From NCBI RefSeq assembly GCF_025244725.1, contig NZ_CP104203.1, positions 2,170,001 to 2,234,000 of the forward strand: a DNA stretch of 64,000 bases, read 5' to 3'. Shown here one piece after another: positions 59,812 through 64,000 of this stretch. The notes under the pieces are model-generated. The model saw nothing but the letters and a program-made list of their open reading frames with translations, ran no database searches and had not been told where the DNA came from. Every line of letters begins with the position of its first letter. The stretch's first letter is position 1. The position numbers were made by a program, and so were the translations under genes. Source of the DNA: Chryseobacterium oranimense (GTDB lineage Bacteria > Bacteroidota > Bacteroidia > Flavobacteriales > Weeksellaceae).

Positions 59812-61716
59812 ATGAAATATTTTGTAGCCGTCTACCAGAAGCTGAAGAACATTTATATGTCCCAAAGCTCAATGGAAAATGACCTTCCGATGATCTGCCC
59901 TTCCCTGCGCATCTACGACAATGAGGAACTGGAGCTTCTGAAGCCCCAGAGCTTACTGAATGATGAGCAGAAGAAAGCCCTTTCGATCATTAAAAAGCAA
60001 AATGTTGCGTATGAGCTGAATTCTGTTCCTATTTCGCCCAACTTCTGGGATTTGAATCCCAATAATTCTCTATTTGACATTTACAGGGATATTCTGGATA
60101 AAAATAGCCTGAAGGACCTTGAGGAAAATCTTGATAAAGTCCTTGAAATCAAAAGCACGATCCTTTTTGATGCCAAAAACAGCGATACCAAGGAATTCAA
60201 AGCTTATAAAAAATACAGAACACTGCACGAAGACGCCGTGAACAAAGTGACAGATCATCTGCTTCTGTTCGACAGCCTTGAAACTGATGAGAAAAAAAGC
60301 AACTGGAACGACCAGCTGATCACTTTAAATAATTTGAAAGAACTGGCTTTTTCCGAATGGAAGGTAAAAGGCAGTAAGGATAATATTGAAAAAGAGCTGA
60401 CAAGGATCAACAAATCTTCTGATGCTGATCTGTATCTGGCTATTGCACAAAATGCAAAGCATACTTTTGAAGCCGCAGAAAAAACTGACGTGATCAGCAA
60501 TTCTTCCATTCACGATATCAATTTTATTCCGTATGATTTCATGGAAAATGAATCAGGCTGGAACAGCATGCGTATTGAAAAATCCGAACTTGAAGGACTG
60601 CACTCCGAGGCAAAAAACAGCAATGAAAACATTCCATCAGAAATTCTATCCATAGATTATGACGAAAGCATGATCCAGGCCGTGGAAATGGAATATTCGT
60701 TTATTCATCTGAAAAGAAACTGGTTCAATAAAAATTTTATGCTGTCTGATTATTTTGAATGGAAAGAACCTAAAAAAATATCTGACGGGCAGACCATTTC
60801 CAACGATTTCAAACTTCCTGCTTTCCCGAAAACAATGATCCTGATTAAAAACCTGAAAGTAATCCTGGATCCTTCCATCAACAGCGCTAATGTGAGCAAT
60901 ACCGAACAGCTGATTTATTTTGGGCCTATGGTGATGAAACAGCAGGTTTTTATCAATAAAACCAATAACCAGAAGTTCCTGAAAGCCATTACCAATGTAA
61001 AAACAATCAAATCTGACCAGCTGAATTACTTAGCTAAGAAAACAGTTATTGCAGAGACCCAAAAAGCAAATGTTGTGAATAATTTTTCAGCCAGAACAGC
61101 ACTTGAGCCTGAACCGGCAGAAAACATGAAGGCTACGGCCAATGCATCATTTGCAGGAAAAACGAATATGGGAAATATTCTGAATAATATTAAGAATTTA
61201 AGCCCTCTGAATCCAGTGCCACACGGAGCCAGCCCGGTACAGCCCACACCTCAGCCTACCAACCCTATTAAAACACCGTGGGGATCATGGGGGCCGAAGT
61301 TCCCAACTATTCCCACTCCTACTCCAACCCCTGTACCTACTCCGGTTCCCACACCAATTCCAGTCCCTGTTCCGCAGCCACCTACAGATGCTGTTGTACA
61401 GTTCCGGATTTCTGATAAGATCAATAATGAACCTGTCTATAAATGTGCTATTTCCATTAAAGGAACTAACAATAACAGGATTTTTGAGATTGAAAGCAAT
61501 GAAGCAGGTATTGTCAGCCAACTGATCCCCATTGGCGAATACAGCATTGAGCTGAGAATTGATGATTATGCGGTCTTAAACCAGAATTTCAGTATCAACA
61601 GTGCTATGCCGCTTAATCTGGAATATAAACTCCAGAGAGAAGAAGTGAAATTCAAATCATTTTTCCTGATTGGAATGATCTGTGAGAGAATGCCGCAGAT
61701 ACCGGTTAATCAGTGA
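59812..61716 (+). CDS. Unrecognised large protein B of the 58-kb cluster
   Basis: About 634 residues from MKYFVAVYQKLKNIYMSQSS; no signal peptide. No named family. Residues about 290-360 (YSFIHLKRNWFNKNFMLSDYFEW through FPKTMILIKNLKVILD) repeat the module of the upstream protein. A Pro/Thr-rich linker (about 474-527, TPTPVPTPVPTP type) separates it from a C-terminal beta-sandwich-like domain (VVQFRISDKINNEPVYKCAISIKG, about 530-634) that resembles a carboxypeptidase-regulatory or Cna-B-like fold. Domain layout fits a secreted or surface protein despite the absent signal. Confidence 0.75.
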   Translation: MKYFVAVYQKLKNIYMSQSSMENDLPMICPSLRIYDNEELELLKPQSLLNDEQKKALSIIKKQNVAYELNSVPISPNFWDLNPNNSLFDIYRDILDKNSLKDLEENLDKVLEIKSTILFDAKNSDTKEFKAYKKYRTLHEDAVNKVTDHLLLFDSLETDEKKSNWNDQLITLNNLKELAFSEWKVKGSKDNIEKELTRINKSSDADLYLAIAQNAKHTFEAAEKTDVISNSSIHDINFIPYDFMENESGWNSMRIEKSELEGLHSEAKNSNENIPSEILSIDYDESMIQAVEMEYSFIHLKRNWFNKNFMLSDYFEWKEPKKISDGQTISNDFKLPAFPKTMILIKNLKVILDPSINSANVSNTEQLIYFGPMVMKQQVFINKTNNQKFLKAITNVKTIKSDQLNYLAKKTVIAETQKANVVNNFSARTALEPEPAENMKATANASFAGKTNMGNILNNIKNLSPLNPVPHGASPVQPTPQPTNPIKTPWGSWGPKFPTIPTPTPTPVPTPVPTPIPVPVPQPPTDAVVQFRISDKINNEPVYKCAISIKGTNNNRIFEIESNEAGIVSQLIPIGEYSIELRIDDYAVLNQNFSINSAMPLNLEYKLQREEVKFKSFFLIGMICERMPQIPVNQ

Positions 61717-61861
61717 TTTCAAGAATCAAGAATCAAGAATCAAGAATCAAGAATCAAGAGCCAACATGCCAGACTTTAGATATAAGACTTCAGACTTCAA
61801 ATTGTGATGTTTAGCTAAAATCATTCACCATTCACCATTCATCATTTATAAAACTATCGTC
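61717..61861. repeat. Heptamer repeat element (copy 2) before the muramidase gene
   Basis: Five AAGAATC units plus AAGAGCC (61721-61762), then ATATAAGACTTCAGACTTC and a CACCATTCACCATTCATCAT stretch (61824-61851). It is the reverse of the 15.76-15.85 kb element. Confidence 0.7.
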
Positions 61862-62689
61862 ATGAAACTTTTAAAATATTACACCAAAGCACCGGAAGTG
61901 CTTACATTATGCGAAATCCTTTACAAACTGGGATATGATCTCAAAATTACAGATTCGTTCACTCTGGAAGTGGATGCTGCCGTGAAAGATTTTCAACAAA
62001 AAAATTCTTTGGTCGTAGACGGAATCGTAGGGGTGAAAACCTGGGCCGTCCTTCTTGAAAAGGATGAAAGACCGGAAAGCCAGACCCAAAAATTCCTGCA
62101 GGAAGCAGATCTTATTCACTTCGCGGATGAATACAGCCTTGAATTGGCAGCAGTAAAAGCAGTTAATGAAATTGAAAGCAGCGGAAAGGGTTTTCTGATC
62201 AATAATAAACCTAAAATATTGTTCGAAGGTCATGTTTTCTGGAATGAGCTTAAAAAAAGAGGGATTGATCCCAATTCTTACTACAATTCAGAAAGCCGGA
62301 ACGTTCTTTACCCTAAATGGACCAGAGCGTACTACGAGGGCGGAGTGAAAGAATACGACCGGCTCAATGAAGCCATCAGTCTGGACACTAATCCCGAATT
62401 CAAAGAGGCAGCACTGTCTTCTGCTTCATGGGGAAGTTTCCAGATCATGGGTTATCATGCTAAAAGCTTAGGATATACTGATGTAGATGAATTTGTTTCT
62501 AAAATGGAAATGAATGAAGCTGAACATTTGAAAGCATTTGGGAAATTCCTGGAGAAAAACGGCTGTCTGGTTCATCTGAGAAGTAAAAACTGGGCAGGTT
62601 TTGCCAAACTTTATAACGGAGCCGGCTACAAGGAAAATAAATATGATGAAAAGCTGGCGAAAGCTTATGCAAAATATTCATATAACTAA
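61862..62689 (+). CDS. N-acetylmuramidase with peptidoglycan-binding domain
   Basis: A 275-residue endolysin-like enzyme without signal peptide. The N-terminal peptidoglycan-binding domain (about 10-68, LEVDAAVKDFQQKNSLVVDGIVGVKTW) is followed by an N-acetylmuramidase domain (about 80-272) with ILFEGHVFWNE and the presumed catalytic Glu in NEIESSGKGF. This domain pair is typical of phage and secretion-system lysozymes. It is the third gene of the 58-kb cluster and suggests that the other two proteins also interact with or cross peptidoglycan. Confidence 0.9.
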   Translation: MKLLKYYTKAPEVLTLCEILYKLGYDLKITDSFTLEVDAAVKDFQQKNSLVVDGIVGVKTWAVLLEKDERPESQTQKFLQEADLIHFADEYSLELAAVKAVNEIESSGKGFLINNKPKILFEGHVFWNELKKRGIDPNSYYNSESRNVLYPKWTRAYYEGGVKEYDRLNEAISLDTNPEFKEAALSSASWGSFQIMGYHAKSLGYTDVDEFVSKMEMNEAEHLKAFGKFLEKNGCLVHLRSKNWAGFAKLYNGAGYKENKYDEKLAKAYAKYSYN

Positions 62690-62773
62690 ACAAGTTGTTT
62701 TTACAGTTTCCCACAGATAACATGGATTTGAAAAAATTCTGTGTAGTTTGTGGGATTTTTTATGCAGTTATAG

Positions 62774-62829
62774 ACCACCCCGTCAAAAATTCTTTGAATT
62801 TTTGCCACCCCTCCAAAGGAGGGGAATTC
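62774..62829 (+). repeat. Double-hairpin dispersed repeat, copy 3
   Basis: Starts ACCACCCCGTCAAAAATTC and has the same AAAATTC/GAATTTT and CCCCTCC/GGAGGGG palindromes as the copies at 28044 and 29355. Confidence 0.8.
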
Positions 62830-63004
62830 TGGGCCGACAAATGCCCTTCCATGTTTAGATGGACTTCAAGTATGTCTATTTGTTTGATACTCATCATATC
62901 AATCTGCCGAAATCCGGTTTTTATCTCACAACATTTAAAAGTTACCAATTGATAATCAAACGGTTATATTTAGCAATTTTTAACATTAGTTTAACATTTT
63001 TGTT

Positions 63005-63012
63005 TATCTTTG
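63005..63012 (+). promoter_or_regulatory. Candidate -7 box of the FkbM gene
   Basis: TATCTTTG fits TAnnTTTG, 21 bp before the start at 63034. Confidence 0.5.
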
Positions 63013-63033
63013 CTTTTCGTCAAATACCCAAGA

Positions 63034-63828
63034 ATGTCTTTATATCAAAAAATTGCAGAAAAACTACAATATATAAGTCCGAGTTTTTACAAAAAAAGAT
63101 ATTTTAAGAATTTAAACAATCTTACTAAGGATAATTTTTCGGCACGCAATGTAGAACCGGAACTGGTATGGATCAAGGAATACCTTCCCAAAAATGCTGT
63201 AATACTGGATATCGGAGCTAATGTGGGGACTTTTCTTTATCAGTTGGAGCACAAGCTGAACCATGAGCACATTTATGGTTTTGAACCTAATAAGAAGCTT
63301 TACCGCCGGCTGAAAAGACTTTTCCCGGGAATGAGGATACTTCCCCTGGCTCTATCTGACGAAAACACGACCGCTGAATTTAAAGTCCCGATCATTAACG
63401 GCAAACTGATTGCTTCCCGCGGAACTTTAAACACGTCTTATAAAGAAAAAGGCGAAGAGAGAAGCTATACGGAAAAAGTAAAAGTGATCAAGCTGGACGA
63501 CTGGGCTGCTATAGAACATTTTGACAGGCTGGATTTTATCAAAATAGATGTGGAAGGCAATGAAATGAAAACTTTATCCGGAGCCCAGAAAATCATTAGA
63601 AGATTCCTTCCGACACTGATGGTCGAAATGGAGCAGAGACATCACGCAAGCCCTATCTGGAAAGACATTTCTGAGGTTAAAAGCTGGGGCTACGAAGCAA
63701 AATATCTTAACCGCGACAGTTTTAAGCTGGAACTCCTGACGGAAGAGATTTTAGTACACAACACCAACGATGAAAAAAACAAGACCAGCTATATAAACAA
63801 TATTATTTTTACGCCAAAAAACCATTAA
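63034..63828 (+). CDS. FkbM-family methyltransferase
   Basis: About 264 residues from MSLYQKIAEKLQ. The SAM motif AVILDIGANVGTFLYQLE is at about 54-71, the acidic second strand in IYGFEPNKKL, and the FkbM motif LDFIKIDVEGNEMKTLSGA at about 165-183. These enzymes usually O-methylate sugars or other cell-surface polysaccharide components. The next gene is a flippase-like membrane protein, so this is likely the start of a surface-glycan locus. Confidence 0.92.
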   Translation: MSLYQKIAEKLQYISPSFYKKRYFKNLNNLTKDNFSARNVEPELVWIKEYLPKNAVILDIGANVGTFLYQLEHKLNHEHIYGFEPNKKLYRRLKRLFPGMRILPLALSDENTTAEFKVPIINGKLIASRGTLNTSYKEKGEERSYTEKVKVIKLDDWAAIEHFDRLDFIKIDVEGNEMKTLSGAQKIIRRFLPTLMVEMEQRHHASPIWKDISEVKSWGYEAKYLNRDSFKLELLTEEILVHNTNDEKNKTSYINNIIFTPKNH

Positions 63829-63837
63829 AAAAACAGT

Positions 63838-64000
63838 ATGAGTGTAGTAGCGAGACAGGGTTTCAAGTATTCCATCATAGGTTATATTGGTTTTCTGCTG
63901 GGTACCATATCCGCCATTTTTATTTTTCCATACAATTTTGAATTTTATGGCAAGCTACGGTATATCCTTCCTACTGCCGAGATGCTGGTCCCTGCCGTAG
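63838..64000 (+). CDS. Membrane protein start, Wzx-like polysaccharide flippase (partial)
   Basis: The first 54 codons (MSVVARQGFKYSIIGYIGFLLGTISAIFIFP) are visible; the rest is beyond the window. The start with an RQG-type motif and first TM helix is typical of Wzx/MATE-like flippases and related polysaccharide biosynthesis proteins. It starts 10 bp after the FkbM stop, so they are in one operon. The call is moderately certain. Confidence 0.7.
   Translation, partial: MSVVARQGFKYSIIGYIGFLLGTISAIFIFPYNFEFYGKLRYILPTAEMLVPAV

Larger units (their letters stand above)
62690..63033. repeat. Intergenic region with double-hairpin repeat copy 3
   Basis: This 344-bp gap has a copy of the repeat at 62774-62829, and the -7 box of the FkbM gene at 63005. 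No gene seen; the ORFs here are repeat sequence or antisense. Confidence 0.65.

Noticed and set aside
61721..61762. Possible CRISPR array
   Set aside because: Seven-base tandem units without spacers; a simple repeat.
61862..62689. Prophage
   Set aside because: The muramidase is phage-like, but no capsid, portal, terminase or integrase genes are near it.

Overview
The window looks like a chromosomal segment of a Flavobacteriia bacterium (Bacteroidota), most likely Chryseobacterium or a close Weeksellaceae relative. The evidence is AT-rich DNA, a gliding-motility lipoprotein (GldD), Bacteroidota-type T6SS sheath genes, the gene order parA-parB-DUF5683-dapB-lepB-wbqC, many short SPII lipoproteins, few Shine-Dalgarno sequences, and several TAnnTTTG-type -7 promoter boxes. 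The genus is inferred from protein style, not from a marker gene.

Layout. 1-2.1 kb: PfkB-type kinase (cut by the window edge), gldD, mutY. 2.2-6.2 kb: a lipoprotein, a two-gene T6SS sheath operon (tssB-tssC), a MITE-like inverted-repeat element and an unrecognised protein with kinase-like motifs. 6.3-14.3 kb: two tandem M13 metallopeptidases and a GH18/NodB/GT2 three-domain fusion. 14.3-16.4 kb: CinA and a lipocalin. 16.5-22.3 kb: a LytS/LytTR-type two-component operon next to a SIMPL protein and a VWA protein. ACCAAGT pairs spaced exactly 21 bp sit in front of these genes and are the probable operators. 22.3-31.4 kb: assorted metabolic and regulatory genes (Crp, FAD oxidoreductase, MFS/AraC pair, LipA, sigma factor, TyrS). 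31.5-35.2 kb: a NarL-type sensor/regulator pair flanked by two paralogous small lipoproteins. 35.4-41.2 kb: esterase, aspartyl protease-PDZ, L,D-transpeptidase, a LuxR regulator with a twin palindrome upstream, racemase. 41.3-41.6 kb: three tRNA-Asp genes. 41.7-47.3 kb: thioredoxin, cysteine desulfurase, and a tight UbiA-DprE1-DprE2-HAD operon that looks like a complete polyprenyl-phosphoryl-arabinose pathway. 47.4-51.1 kb: OmpA, lipocalin, subtilase, WbqC. 51.1-57.7 kb: two signal peptidases (one apparently lacking both catalytic residues), DapB, DUF5683, ParB, ParA, TonB. 58.1-62.7 kb: an unrecognised three-gene cluster (two large proteins sharing a module, plus a muramidase). 62.8-64 kb: FkbM methyltransferase and the start of a flippase, probably the edge of a polysaccharide locus.

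The main leads are the LytTR regulon with matched operator and promoter geometry, the 58-62.7 kb cluster, the arabinose-donor operon and the apparently dead signal peptidase. Several dispersed repeat families also occur: a double-hairpin repeat in three copies, heptamer arrays, a REP-like dyad and a MITE-like element. All functional statements come from reading the sequence and recalled family knowledge. No searches were run.
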